DNA of 64,000 nt. Source: Elymus sibiricus. Taxonomy: Eukaryota; Streptophyta; Magnoliopsida; Poales; Poaceae. Of the stretch, positions 1 through 11,404 are shown piece by piece (the first letter of the stretch is position 1; each line of letters opens with the position of its first letter). The stretch lies in contig CM077672.1 in the NCBI GenBank assembly GCA_039707655.1, positions 193,792,037 to 193,856,036 of the forward strand, written 5' to 3'. A program made the translations under genes and the position numbers. The notes below the pieces were generated by a model that was not told the origin of the DNA, ran no database searches, and saw only the letters and a list, made by a program, of their open reading frames with translations.

Positions 1-1763
1 ACTATGCTTGATAATACTGTGCCACTTGGTGAATTTCTTGATGAATAAATTGCTAAAGCTAAAGAAACTGAAAATGTTGGAACTCTTGAAAATTATGATT
101 CACCTATTATGCCTAGCTCTCCTACTAGAGTTGAAATACCTAAGATACCTGATAGTTATGTTTTTGATAGAGAGACGGCTAGGGCAATTTTTGCTTGTAA
201 TGATAGAGATGAGGTTAGAAGATTGCTTACTGAGTTGAAAGAAAAATCTATGAGGTAGAGAATGAAATATGATCCTAAGTTTGCTACCTCTCCCATATTT
301 GTTACCGATAAGGATTATGAATTCTCTGTCAATCCTGAATTGATTACTTTGTTTGAATCTGATCCTTTTCATGGTTATGAAACTGAAACTGTTGTGGCAC
401 ACCTTACTAAATTGAATGATATAGCCACCCTATTTTCTCATGAGGAAAAGATTCGTTATTACTATATTCTTAAGTTGTTTCCTTTCTCATTAAAGGGTGA
501 TGCTAAGAAATGGTTTAATACTCTTGCTCCTGGTTGTGTGCGTAGTCCCCAGGATATGATATATTACTTCTCTGAAAAATATTTTCCTGCTCACAAGAAA
601 CAAGCTGCTTTACAGGAAATATTTAACTTTGTGCAAATTGAAGAAGAGAATCTCCCTCAAGCTTGGGGGAGGCTTCTCCAACTACTTAATGATTTGCCTG
701 ATCATCCTCTTAAGAAAAATGAAATACTTGATATCTTTTATAATGGACTAACCAATGCTTCTAGGGATTACCTAGATAGTTGTGCTGGTTCTATTTTTAG
801 GGAACAAACTGTTGACAGGCTGAAGAATTATTGAATAATATGTTGAGAAATGCCGATGATTGGACACTTCCTGAACCACCACCCAGGCCAACTCCAAAGA
901 AGAGAGGTATTCTATTCCTCAGTCCAGAAGATATGCAAGAAGCTAAGAAATCTATGAAGGAAAAAGGTATTAAAGCTGAATATGTTAAGAATCTACCACC
1001 TATTGAAGAAATACATGGACTTGACATCCCGACACAGGTAGTAGAGGTAAATTCTCTTCGTAGATTCAATGAAAGTGATATTCCCTATAATAAAACTGCT
1101 AGTCAATGCCTGGATGAATTTGATAACTACATTATTAAGCAAGAGAATTTCAATATGTATGTTAGCAATCAATTAAGACGAAATGCCATCATGATTGAAC
1201 ACTTGAGTGATTTGATGTTTAGAACTGCTAATGATGTTAAGTGCTTGAGTAAACATGCTTCTATGGTCCAGACTCAGTTAGAACAAATTGCTAAGTCACA
1301 AAATGATTTGCTTGAAGAAATGAATAATAAAATGAATGATCATGCTGTTAAAGTCGTTACTAGAGGGGGTAGAATGACTCAAGATCCTCTATATACTGAA
1401 GGTCATCCTAAAAGAATTGAACAAGATTCTCAAAGAAATAATATTGATGCACCTAGTCCATCTAAGAAGAAAAAGAAAAAGAAAAATGATAGGACTTTGC
1501 ATGCTTCTAGTGAACCTGAGATAGAAAAACCTCCTGAGAATCAAAATCATGTTTCTATTTCTGATACTGAGACACAATCTGGTAATGAACATACACCTAG
1601 TGATAATGATAATGATGATGTTCATGTTGATGCTCAACCAGATAATGATGTAGAAATAGAACCTGCTGTTGATCTTGATAACCCACCTCCTAAGAATAAA
1701 AGATATGATAAAAGAGATTTTGTTGCTAGAAAACATGGGAAAGAAAGAGAACCATGGGTTTAA
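1..1763 (+). pseudogene. Gypsy gag polyprotein, degenerate (element L)
   Basis: Gag is the capsid/nucleocapsid precursor of the retrotransposon particle. The core retrotransposon-gag homology lies at about 262-834 and includes FPFSLKGDAKKWFNTL followed by an LPQAWGRLLQLLNDLPDHPL stretch typical of Ty3/gypsy capsids. The frame is already open in the same register upstream of 262, but in-frame stops fall at 46-48 and 256-258. A probable single-base loss near 813-818 moves the frame, so coding resumes in another register from 831 to 1763. The second part has a proline-rich stretch, a coiled-coil-like segment (about 1130-1340), a poly-lysine run near 1467-1486 and an acidic tail. No CCHC knuckle is seen. 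The ORF ends at a TAA at 1761-1763; gag-like sequence runs on a few codons and then jumps to 3' noncoding sequence. Confidence 0.8.
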
Positions 1764-1840
1764 AAACCCATGCCTCCATCACCAATTTCATGATGCTCAC
1801 CGCCGTGCATGAGTAATTTCTTCGTAGGCTTGCTGGACGG

Positions 1841-2706
1841 TGATGGGTTGGATGAGATTTACCATGTAATCGAGATAATTTGTTAGGGCTTTGATCCCTA
1901 GTATCCACTATGTTCTGAGATTGATGTTGCTATGACTTTGCTATGCTTAATGCTTGTCACTAGGGCCCGAGTGCCATGATTTCAGATCTGAACCCTTTAT
2001 GTTTTCATGAATATATTTGTGTTCTTGATCCTATCTTGCAAGTTATATGCACCTATTACGTGTTATGATCCGCATACCCCAAGGTGACAATAATTGGGAT
2101 TCTTTCCGGTGATTACCGTAGTTTGAGGAGTTCATGTATTCACTATGTGCTACTGCTTTGTTCCGGTTCTCTATTAAAAGGAGGCCTTAATATCCCTTAG
2201 ATTTCCTTATGGACCCCGCTGCCATGGGAGGGTAGGACAAAAGATGTCATGCAAGTTCTTACTATAAGCACGTATGACTATATATGGAATACATGCCTAC
2301 ATTACATTGATGAATTGGAGCAATTGTGTATCGCCCTAGGTTGTGACTGTTACATGATGAATGTCAACCAACATAATTATACATTACCGATCCAATGCCT
2401 ACGCTTTTGGCATATTGATCTTTGCTAAGTTACTTTCGTTGCTACTGCTGTTACAATCATTACAAAGCTGCTACTGTTACTGTCTCTGTTACTATTGCTA
2501 CTGTTACTGCTGCTATTGAAACTATCATACTACCGTGCTACTAAACACTTTGCTACAGATATTTAGTTCTCCAAGTGTGGTTGAATTGACAACTCAACTG
2601 CTAATACTCACAAATATTCTTTGGCTCCCCTTGTGTCGAATCAATAAATCTGGATGAAATACTACCCGCGAAAACTGTTGTGATCCCCTATACTTGTGGG
2701 TTATCA
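1841..2706 (+). repeat. 3' LTR of element L
   Basis: The proposed LTR starts TGATGGGTT and ends GGGTTATCA, giving short inverted termini (TGAT...ATCA). The left border is inferred only from this inverted repeat and the preceding purine-rich GGACGG; no second LTR is visible to confirm it. From about 2430 to 2540 it contains a degenerate pyrimidine-rich repeat built from CTACTG/TTACTG units. Confidence 0.6.
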
Positions 2707-3248
2707 GTAAACTACTCACACATCATCGAAAGGGCAGCAAGGTTGATGAAGAAGCCCTCCGTGATCGATTCCCCCTCCGGCAGAGTACCGAAAAAGGTCT
2801 CCAAATGGGATCACGGAAGAACAGAGGCTTGCGGCGGCGGAAAGGTTTTCTCTTCTGTCTCCCTGGTATATTGGGAATATTTGAGTATTTATAGCGCTGG
2901 AATTAGGCCAGGAGAGGCTACGAGGGGCCCACAAGGCTGGGGGGCACGCCTCCCGAGCTTGTTGCTCCCTCGTGGCTCCTCTGGTCTTCTCCCGAAGCTT
3001 CGTCGGTCTCTTGTGATCCAGAAAAAATTATTCCAAAGTTTTTTCCTCGTTTGGACTCTTTTTGATAATGATTTTTTGAAAAGACAAAAACAAGCAAAAA
3101 AAACCAGCAACTGGCACTGGGCACTGGGTTAATAGGTTAGTCCCAAAAAAAGATATATAATGGCATATAATTGCATATAATACATCCAAGATTGATACTA
3201 TAATAGCATGGAACAATCAAAAATTATAGATACGTTGGAGACGTATCA
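2707..3248 (-). repeat. 3' LTR of element H, truncated by L
   Basis: Matches the H 5' LTR from GTAAACTACTCACAC to the terminus ...GAGACGTATCA at 3248. The remaining part of this LTR is missing at the junction with L. Overlapping short ORFs in this stretch and in 7700-8300 are coincidental LTR reading frames. Confidence 0.85.
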
Positions 3249-6090
3249 AGCATCCCCAAGGTTAATTCATGCTCGTCCTCGAGTAGGTAAATGATAAAAA
3301 CAGAATTTTTGATGTGCAATGCTACCTAACATGTTTCATAAAGTAATCTTTATTACGGTATGAATAATAAGATCCAAGTGATTCAAAGCAATAGTCTATA
3401 ATTTGATATAAAGACATCAATACTCAGACATACTAATAAACAATCATGTCTTTCAATATAAAAATGCTAAAGAAAGTTATCCCTACAAAATCATATAATC
3501 CTGTCATGCTCCATCATCTTAACACAAAATATTTACCATGCACTACCCCGATGACAAGCCGAGCAATTGGTTCATACTTTTTAACGCGCTTCAGCTTTTT
3601 CAACCCCCCACGCAATACATGAGCGCAAGCCATGGATATAGCACTATGGGTGGAATAGAGTGTGGTGGTAGAGATTAATAAGGGGAAGTCAAAAATAAGG
3701 AGATTGTCGCACATCGACGAGGCTAATCAACGGGCTATGGAGATGCCCATCAATTGATGTCAATGCGAGGAGTAGGGATTGCCATGCAACGGATGCACTA
3801 AGAGCTATAAGTGTATGAAAGCTCAACATGAAAACTAAGTGGGTGTGCATCCAACTTGCTTGCTCATGAAGACATCGGGCATTTGAGGAAGCCCATCATC
3901 GGAATATACAAGCCAAGTTCTATAATGAAAAATTCCCACTAGTATATGAAAGTGACTAAATAGGAGACTCTCTATATGAAAAACATGGTGCTACTTTGAA
4001 GAACAAGTATGGCAAAGGATAGTAACACTGCCCCTTTTCTCTTTTTCTCTCATTTTTTTGTTCTCTTTTTTTTGTGGGCTCTTTTTGGCCTCTTTTTTTA
4101 TCTTTTTTTTATTTCCTCACTGGGACAATGATCTAATAATGATGATCATCATACTTCTATTTACTTACAACTCAAAAGAAAATTACAACTCAAAACTAGA
4201 ACAAAATATGACACTATATGAATGCCTCTGGCGGTGTACCAGGATGTGCAATGATACTAGCGTAATATGTATAAAGGATGATGAACGGTGGCTGAGCCAC
4301 AAATACTATGTCAGCTATATGATCATGCAAAGCAATATGACAATGACGATGTGTGTCATAAAAATGGAACGGTGGAAGTTGCATGGCAATATATTTCAGA
4401 ATGGCTATGGAAATGCCATAATAGGTAGGTATGGTGGTTGTTTTCAGGAAGATATAAGGAGGCTTATGTGTGATAGAGCGTATCATATCACGGGGTTTGG
4501 ATGCACCGGCGAATTTTGCACCAACTCTCGATGTGAGAAAGGGCAATGCATGGTACCGAAGAGGCTAGCAACTTGCGGAAAGGTGAGAGTGCGTATAATC
4601 CATGGACTGACATTTGTCATAAAGAACTCACATACTTATTGTGAAAGTTTATTAGCCCTCGAAGCAAAGTACTACTGTGCATACCCCTAGGGGGATAGAT
4701 TGGTAGGAAAAGACCATCGCTCGTCCCCCGACCGCCACTCATAAGGTAGACAATCAAGAATAAATCATGCTCCAACTTCTTAGCATATCAACAGATCATA
4801 CGTGCATGCTTCGGGAATCACAAACCTTAACACCAATATTCTTACTAAAACACAATTATCTACTAGAACCTCCCACATATTACCATCTTAATATCGCAAA
4901 ACTATTGCAAGGAATCAAACTTATCATATTCAGTGATCTACATGAAAGTTTTTATTATATCCCTCTTGAATACCTATCATACTAGGACCAAATTCATAAC
5001 CCGTGCATATTACCATTGCTATTCATTAGAATCTCAAAACGATATAAGTGAAGCATGAGAGTGCAACTATTTCTTTAAAATATAACCACCACCGTGCTCT
5101 AAAAGATATAAGTGAAGCACTAGAGCAACTGCTTAGCTCAAAAGATATAAGTGAAGCACATAGAGTATTCTAACAAATCATGAATAATGTGTGACCCTCT
5201 CAAAAAGGTGTGTTCAGCAAATATGATTGTGACAAACTAAAAAGCGAACAAAAGCAAACAAACTATATCACAAGACGCTCCAAGTAAAACACATATCATG
5301 TGATGAATAAAAATATAGCTCCAAGTGAGTTACCGATAGATTGTAGACGAAAGAGGGGATGCCATTCGGGGCATCCCCAAGCTTAGACGCTTGAGTATTC
5401 CTTGAATATTACCTTGGGGTGCCTTGGGCATCCCCAAGCTTAGGCTCTCGCTGCTCCTTATTCATTTATCCATCGTAGTCTCACCCAAAACTTGAAAACT
5501 TCAGCACACAAAACTCAACAGAAACCTCGTGAGATCCGTTAGTATAACAAATAAATCTTAAACTTTAGGTACTTTTGTAAATTGATTCATATTTAATATT
5601 GGCATAATTCTACTGTACTCCAACTTCTCCATGACTCATACCCCCGATGCGATCCATAGATTCATCAAAATAAGCAAACTATGCAACAAAAACAGAATCT
5701 GTCTAAAACAGAACAGTCTGTAAAGATCTATTTAGAAGCTATACTTCTGTAACTCCAAACATTCTGAAAAATTAGGACAACGTAAAAAAATCATATACCG
5801 ATACTGTGTAAAAATTTCAGATTTTTCTGACGCTCCAGTACACAATCAAAAATCAAATACTGGACGCAAAACTTTCTGTTTTCCAAACAGCATCAATTAT
5901 ACTATCATCTAAATCATCCCAAAGGCATTACTTGGCACAAACACTAATTAAAAGATAAAAACACAATCATAACAGAGGCTATAATTGTGTAAATGCACAA
6001 AAACAGAAGGTAAAACAAAAAAATTATTTTATTCATTGGGTTGCCTCCCAACAAGCGCTATTGTTTTATGCCCCTAGCTAGGCATAATGC
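3249..6090 (-). other. 3' untranslated region of element H, PPT-like motifs
   Basis: About 2.8 kb with no credible coding sequence. The element-sense PPT is the complement of AGCATCCCCAAGG beside the LTR at 3249. Two more copies of the same motif (GCATCCCCAAGCTTAG) occur near 5380 and 5430. The stretch near 5870-5940 matches, in reverse, element K near 46680-46760, showing shared ancestry of the noncoding parts. The 210-codon plus-strand frame at 4058-4690 is not conserved with K and looks spurious. Confidence 0.7.
5040..5170 (-). repeat. Imperfect tandem repeat in H 3' UTR
   Basis: Three units contain GATATAAGTGAAGCA followed by an AGAG-rich stretch, at about 5042, 5106 and 5143. The counterpart in element K (about 47460-47715) has the complementary unit TGCTTCACTTA repeated five times. 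Confidence 0.7.
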
Positions 6091-6096
6091 ATAGTT

Positions 6097-6660
6097 TCAA
6101 GTGTTGTCATCCTTGGTTTTTACTAATTTAGGTGGGTTGTTCTCGAACCCAGGAGGCTCTTTGCACTTCCCATTGCTTTCAGAGAATAAGGCAATTCTAT
6201 TATCTAAAGTGTCTAGCCTCTTGTTGCAAATAGTGAGGAGATTATTCATGCGATTGAGATTGCCACTAACATTTTTAAGAGGCTCATTGGACTTTTGTAA
6301 CTCAACCAAATTTTTTTGTATGTCTCCTAGCTTTTCCAAAATTTGAATCCCTTCTTGGGTATAATTAGATCCTTTTTGCAAGGGTGGATTTCCCACTATT
6401 CCTTCTATTAATTTATAAGCAGTATTAGGATCACTATCAATGAAATTTCCTTTAGAAGAAAAATCCAAGAGTTGTCTATTTGGCATAGTTAGCCCTACAT
6501 AAAAGTTTCGCAACAAAATTTTCATATCCCCTTTTATGGTGCAAACACGATAAGATTCCATTATCCTATACCAAGCATCTTTTAAATTTTCTACTTGTTT
6601 CTGTTTGAAGTAAAGAACCTCAAACTCCGGAGACAAAGGAGGGATGGTGATACTAGTCAT
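6097..6660 (-). pseudogene. Gypsy gag fragment (element H)
   Basis: A 187-codon frame whose first half reads like the C-terminal half of a plant Ty3/gypsy capsid domain: LKDAWYRIMESYRVC, then LLRNFYVGLTMPNRQLLD and DPNTAYKLIEGIVGNP. The spacing matches the usual 'W..F..L...CP / F..GL....R..LD / A..LIE' pattern. The second half is a probable coiled coil with repeated leucines and asparagines. The N-terminal half of the capsid domain is absent, so the ATG at 6660 is probably accidental and the protein is a remnant. No CCHC motif, protease or RT follows. Confidence 0.65.
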
Positions 6661-6842
6661 GAAGACAAAACAAGCAAACTAGCAAACAAGCAAATACAAA
6701 TATTTTTGTGATTTTGTAAAAAAAAATAGAAGTGGGGGAGATGAAAATGAGAGGCAAATGCAAATAAAAAGGCAAATAAAATAAATGCAAGTGGATGATA
6801 GTTTGTGCAAAGGTACTTGATAAATTTTGGTGATGTCTCCCC
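6661..6842 (-). other. 5' leader of element H with deleted LTR/PBS junction
   Basis: This matches the K leader (45453-45680) in reverse, including the GATGTCTCCCC edge. At about 6842 the sequence jumps directly into the LTR (TTTAGCAGCACTGGCACACA). The last ~130 bases of the LTR and the whole primer-binding site seen in K at 45293-45452 are missing. Confidence 0.65.
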
Positions 6843-8275
6843 TTTAGCAGCACTGGCACACATAAAAGCAAACACTTGCACCCAAATCAAATAAGAGGGT
6901 TGTCAATCCCCTTAGCGGTTATATGCAAGGATTAATTCTGATAGTGATAGATAGATAAACTAAAATACTAAATAAAATAAAAGTAAATAAATTGCAGCAA
7001 GGTATTTTTGGTTTTAATATATGATAAAAGTAGACCCGGGGGCCATAGTTTTCACTAGAAGCTTCTCTCTCGAACACATAGCATACGGTGGGTAAACAAA
7101 TTACTGTTGGGCAATTGATAGAAAAACAAATAATTATGACGGATTCATGGCAATGATCATTTATATAGGCATCACGTCCGAGACAAGTAGACCGACTCCT
7201 GCCTGCATCTACTACTATTACTCCACCCATCGACCGCTATCCAGCATGCATCTAGGGTATTAAGTATGAAACAGAGTAACGCCTTAAGCAAGATGACATG
7301 ATGTAGACAAAGTAAACTCAAGCAATATGATTAAACCCCATCTTTTTATCCTTAATGGCAACAATACAAATACGTGTCATGTCCCTTTCTGTCACTAGGA
7401 TTGAGCACCGCAAGATTGAACCCATCACAAAGCACCTCTCCCATTGCAAGATAAACCAATCTAGTTGGCCAAACCAAATCGATAGATCGGAGAGAAATAC
7501 AAAGCTATAATAATCATGCATAAAAGAGTTCAGAGAAGACTCAAATATTTCTCATGAATAATCTGATCATAAACTGATAATTCATCGGATCCCAACAAAC
7601 ACACCGCAAAAGAAGATTACATCGGATAGAACTCCAAGAACATCGAGGAGAACATGGTATTGAAGATCAAAGAGAGAGAAGAAGCCATCTAGCTACTAGC
7701 TATGGACCCGTAGGTCTGTGGTAAACTACTCACACATCATCAGAAGGGCAGGAAGGTTGATGAAGAAGCCCTCCGTGATCGATTCCCCCTCCGGCAGAGT
7801 ACCGGAAAATGCCTCCAGATGGGATCACGGAAGAACAGAGGCTTGCGGTGGCGGAAAGGTTTTCTCTTCTGTCTCCCTGGTATAGTGGGTATATTTGGGA
7901 ATTTATAGCGCTGGAATTAGGTCAGGAGGGGCTACGAGGGGCCCACAAGCCTGGGGGGCGCCCTACCCCCCAGGGCGCGCCTCTCGAGCTTGTCACTCCC
8001 TCGTGGCTCCTCTGGTCTTCTCCCAAAGCTTTGTGGGACTCTTCTGATCCAGAAAAAATTAATCCAAAGTTTTTTTCTTGTTTGGACTCTTTTTGATAAT
8101 GATTTTCTGAAAAGCAAAAACAAGCAAAAAATAGCAACTGGCACTGGGCACTGGATTAATAGGTTAGTCCCAAAAAATGATATATAATGGCATATAATTG
8201 CATATAAAACATCCAAGATTGATACTATAATAGAATGGAACAATAAAAAATGATAGATACATTGGAGACGTATCA
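6843..8275 (-). repeat. 5' LTR of element H, U5 end deleted
   Basis: LTR in reverse orientation, ending GGAGACGTATCA at 8275. In element sense it carries a TATA-box candidate, TATAAAT (complement near 7897-7904), at the equivalent place to K's 44231-44237. Compared with K it lacks the terminal ~130 bases at the PBS side. Confidence 0.8.
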
Positions 8276-9751
8276 GTAGACGCTTCATCATCGGATCTGA
8301 TACATTCAAATCCGTCTAAATCTTGAGTACTTTCACAAACCCCTTATCGACATACTATCAGATAATGTGATACTTGCATTCGATATCTCTTGTCTTCATG
8401 TGGGATCTAGGTTCCTTTGCTTGAGCAAGGGTGCCACTATTATCACAATAGAGCGCCATTGGATTCATCGCACTTGGGTCCACACCAACCTCTTCAAGAA
8501 ACTTCTTGATCCAGACCGCCTCCTTCGAAGCTTCTGAAGCCGCAATATATTATGTTTCCACCATAGAATCCGCAAAGTGTTCTGCTTCAAACTCTTCCAA
8601 ACCACTTCCCCGCCATTGAGTGTGAAAACATAGCCTGATTGAGATTTATAGTCATCTATATTACTCATGAAGCTAGCGTCCATGTAACCATTTACAACGA
8701 GCTCTTCATCTCCTCCATAGACAAGGAGCATGTCCTTTGTCCTTCTGAGGTACTCCGGGATCACTTTGGTACCTAATGAGTCACTCCGGGATCACTTTGG
8801 TACCTGCTACTAACACTTCGCACATAAGAAACATCTGGTCTTGTACATATCAGAGCATACATGATGGATCCAATTGCCGAGGCATATGGAACTACACTCA
8901 TCTGCACATAATCCTCAATTGTCTTAGGACATTGATTCTTCCTAAGTGTTGTGCCATAAGACATTGGGAGAAAACCTTTCTTCGCATTCTTCATTTTAAA
9001 CATCTTTAAAACCTTGTCAATGTACGTGTTTTGGCTCAGCGCAATTAGACTTCTTGATCTATCTCTATAGATCTTTATGCCCAATATATAAGCTACTTCG
9101 CCTAAGACTTTCATCGAAAACACACTTTTTAATGAATCTTCTATTGTACTAAGAAACTTTACATCATTTCCAATCAACAAAACGTCATCCACATATAAGA
9201 TTAGAAATGATATAGAGCTCCCGCTAAACTTCTTGTATACACAAGCTTCTTCATCATTTTTAATGAAGCCACACTCTTTAACCACTTCATCAAAACGTTG
9301 ATTCCAGCTCCTCGATGCTTGCTTCAAACCATAGATAGACCTTTGAAGCTTGCATACCCTTATGGCATCCTTAGGATCGACAAAACTTTCTGGTTGCATC
9401 ATATATACATCCTCTTTAAGTTTTCCATTTAGGAAAGCAATTTTGACATCCATCTGCCAAATCTCATAGTCGAAATATGCAGCAATTGCCATCATAATCC
9501 GTACAGACTTTAGCATGGCTACTGGTGAGAAAGTCTCGTCATAATCGACTCCCTCAATCTACAAAAACCCAACTAGCCTTGCTTTATAGATAGTAGGATT
9601 AACATCCGCGTCCGTATTTCTCTTGAAGATCCAATTACATTGTATGGGTTTCACACCCTCTGGAGGCTCAACCAAGTTCCAAACTTGATTCTCGTACATG
9701 GACTCCATTTTGGATTGCATGGCTTTAAGCCATTCTTTTGAGCTAGGCGCC
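8276..9751 (-). pseudogene. Copia RT and RNase H, broken (element D)
   Basis: Reverse transcriptase and RNase H copy the retrotransposon RNA into DNA. RT (about 9751-8770) shows IWQMDVKIAFLNG, YGLKQASRSWN and the catalytic LILYVDDVLLIG. RNase H (about 8764-8276) shows YMDASFM, SQSGYVFTLNGGEVVWKS and the end of the domain near NVSDPMMKRL, where H is inserted. Breaks include a stop and register change near 9517-9558 and a frame change near 8765-8772 with a short duplicated stretch (CTCCGGGATCACTTTGGTACC at about 8753 and 8784). The usual acidic TEAEY segment is altered to a degenerate reading near 8550-8590. It continues, across element A, from 31168. Confidence 0.85.
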
Positions 9752-10497
9752 TGAAAGGATCGAGACAGACCTAGAGGGGGGGTGAATAGGTACAATTACA
9801 AATTTTTATTGTTACTTAGCAATTTTTGGCAATAGTGCGGAATATGAAAGTGAGCCTAACAATTGCTAAGGTGATTCTAGTGCTAAGCAAGGTGACAAAA
9901 TACAACAAGTAATGGATATGCAAGCACAATATAATGCAAGTAAAGACTAAGAGACAAATGACCACAAGTAGGGAGTTAGGGTTAGGGATAACCGCAACTC
10001 CGAGAGACGAGGATGTATGCCGATGTTCACTTCCTTGGAGGGAAGCTACGTCACCATTTAGAGAGGTGGATGTTACCACGAAGGCACATCAATGCCACGA
10101 AGGCTCACCCTATTCTCTATTTGAGATATCACCACGAAGGCGATTCTCAACCACTAGTGGTAGACCTTGAGGTGGTCTCCAAACCTTCACAAACTTTCCG
10201 GGGGTAATCACAATGAAATGATTCCTCTACGAAGAACTCCTACCGCCTAGGAATCTCCATCCTCCAAGAGTAACAAGAACGATGGGGAAAAGGTCAAGAC
10301 TTGCTCAAATCACGAATTCCTTTGGTCAAGAGAAGGGGAAGGAGTGGATCTATCACTTGATTGGAGAACTTGTTGGGAACTCTCTCAAATCCTTCCGAGA
10401 TCTAAGATTTGGTGTGTGAGGTTGAGAGAGAGAGTGAAGTGTGTTCTTGAGTTAGCTCGAAGTGAATGGTCAACCCTATCCCGTGGTGGAAGAAGGC

Positions 10498-10507
10498 TAT
10501 ATATAGT
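10498..10507 (-). promoter_or_regulatory. TATA box candidate of A 3' LTR
   Basis: CTATATATAG lies just downstream, in element sense, of the palindrome array. The same sequence is at 30279-30288 in the 5' LTR, where it would drive the element's transcription. Confidence 0.6.
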
Positions 10508-10547
10508 GATAGTGCATATATGACCGTTGTGGTATAAGTGACTGCGT

Positions 10548-11062
10548 CGGGTCGGACATCCGGGCCAGGGGCCGGACATCCGGGCGTTTGAAATATACAC
10601 AGCATATGCACCGAGCAGAGTAGAACCAGAGGACCCAGACATCCGGCCATCGGCCCGGACATCCGGCAGTCCAAGAAGGGTCGGGCATCCGGCGGTAGGG
10701 GCCGGACATCCGGCGAGTGCAAGACAAACACGGTCAAGCTACTGGATAGGTTAAGCCAGATATCCGGGGGGGCCCCGGACATCCGGCCATGAGGTAAGGC
10801 CCGGACATCCGGCGGTAGGGGTCGGACATCCGGAGAGTGCAAGCCAAAATACGGTCAAGCCAGATATCCGGGGGGGCCCCGGACATCCGGTCATGAAGTA
10901 AGGCCCGGACATCCGGCCTAGTGCCGGACATCCGGTGAGTGCGCGCCCAAAAGCAATCCAGCTATTGGATAGGAGGCTCGGATTTCCGGGGCAGCCCCAG
11001 ACATCTGGGCAGTGGAGCCCGGACATCCGGCTGTGAGCCCGGACATCCGGCCAGCAGAGAGA
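10548..11062. repeat. Paired palindrome array CCGGACATCCGG in A 3' LTR
   Basis: About eighteen copies of the 12-mer CCGGACATCCGG (arms CCGGA/TCCGG, two-base centre) or close variants were counted by eye. They fall in nine pairs, the two members of each pair about 20 bases apart and the pairs about 40-70 bases apart. The array sits immediately upstream of the TATA box in element sense. Variants include CCAGATATCCGG and TCGGATTTCCGG. An equivalent array with about seventeen copies is in the 5' LTR at 30331-30812. Confidence 0.9.
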
Positions 11063-11404
11063 CTAGGCAGAGATGGTGCAAGAAGAAATATGTGGAGAAG
11101 GAAAATGTAAATCTGTGTAGAGATATGACATATGAAACCATAATGATTTGAGCAAATCTTTAACTAACCCTATCGATCCCCTCTTAATAGTGCGGGATCC
11201 CCATACTCAAGAAAGCAAAATAAAACTCATCAACCTCTTGTTCCTTCTTCCCTGAGCCATATCCATTGCATATGTCCTTGATCCACACACTTAGTCACAC
11301 GGGGACTAATCACCTGAGATTTTCTTAACAAACATAATTAGTCCCCTACATGTACATTGTCATCAACATAAAAAATACGATGTAAGGGCATGATTGCTCT
11401 TTCA

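Larger units (their letters stand above)
1..2706 (+). mobile_element. Gypsy LTR retrotransposon L (Sabrina-like), 3' part, pol deleted
   Basis: This is the 3' portion of a plus-strand Ty3/gypsy element: a gag coding region followed after only about 80 bases by an LTR. No protease, RT, RNase H or integrase lies between them, so pol has been lost from this copy. The LTR text resembles what I remember of the Triticeae Sabrina family; the name is unverified. The right terminus ends in TTATCA at 2706 and abuts the interior of an LTR of element H. The simplest reading is that L inserted into H, with its 5' LTR left of the window. The expected duplicate of GTAAA (2707-2711) would then lie outside. 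Confidence 0.75.
2707..8275 (-). mobile_element. Gypsy-type non-autonomous LTR retrotransposon H
   Basis: Minus-strand element whose LTRs belong to the Triticeae group with termini TGATACGTCTCCAA. The right terminus (GGAGACGTATCA ending at 8275) abuts the RNase H tail of element D, and the flanking GTAGA (8276-8280) is the predicted target duplication, its partner lying left of the window. The left LTR is cut at 2707 by element L. The internal region holds only a gag remnant (6097-6660) and long untranslated DNA; no pol is present. LTR and untranslated regions match element K (43862-50605), but the coding region does not. Confidence 0.8.
9752..11404 (-). repeat. 3' LTR of element A
   Basis: The LTR runs from TGAAAGG at 9752 to TTTCA at 11404. 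Its element-sense end shares the GGATCGA...CTAGAGGGGGGTGAATAG block with the ends of the B and C LTRs. A TATA candidate, CTATATATAG, lies at 10498-10507. It is about 25 bases longer than the 5' LTR, largely because the 5' copy has lost part of a palindrome pair (compare about 10630-10665 with 30410-30430). Confidence 0.92.

Noticed and set aside
2680..3132. 150-codon frame across the L/H junction
   Set aside because: It spans two unrelated LTRs, and a shorter version recurs in the other H LTR as an accidental frame.
4058..4690. 210-codon plus-strand frame inside H
   Set aside because: Antisense to the element, no recognisable domain, and not kept in the related element K.
10548..11062. Regular short repeats with spacers, superficially like a CRISPR array
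   Set aside because: The repeats are 12-base palindromes in pairs within a retrotransposon LTR, present in both LTRs of a plant element; spacers are short and themselves repeated.
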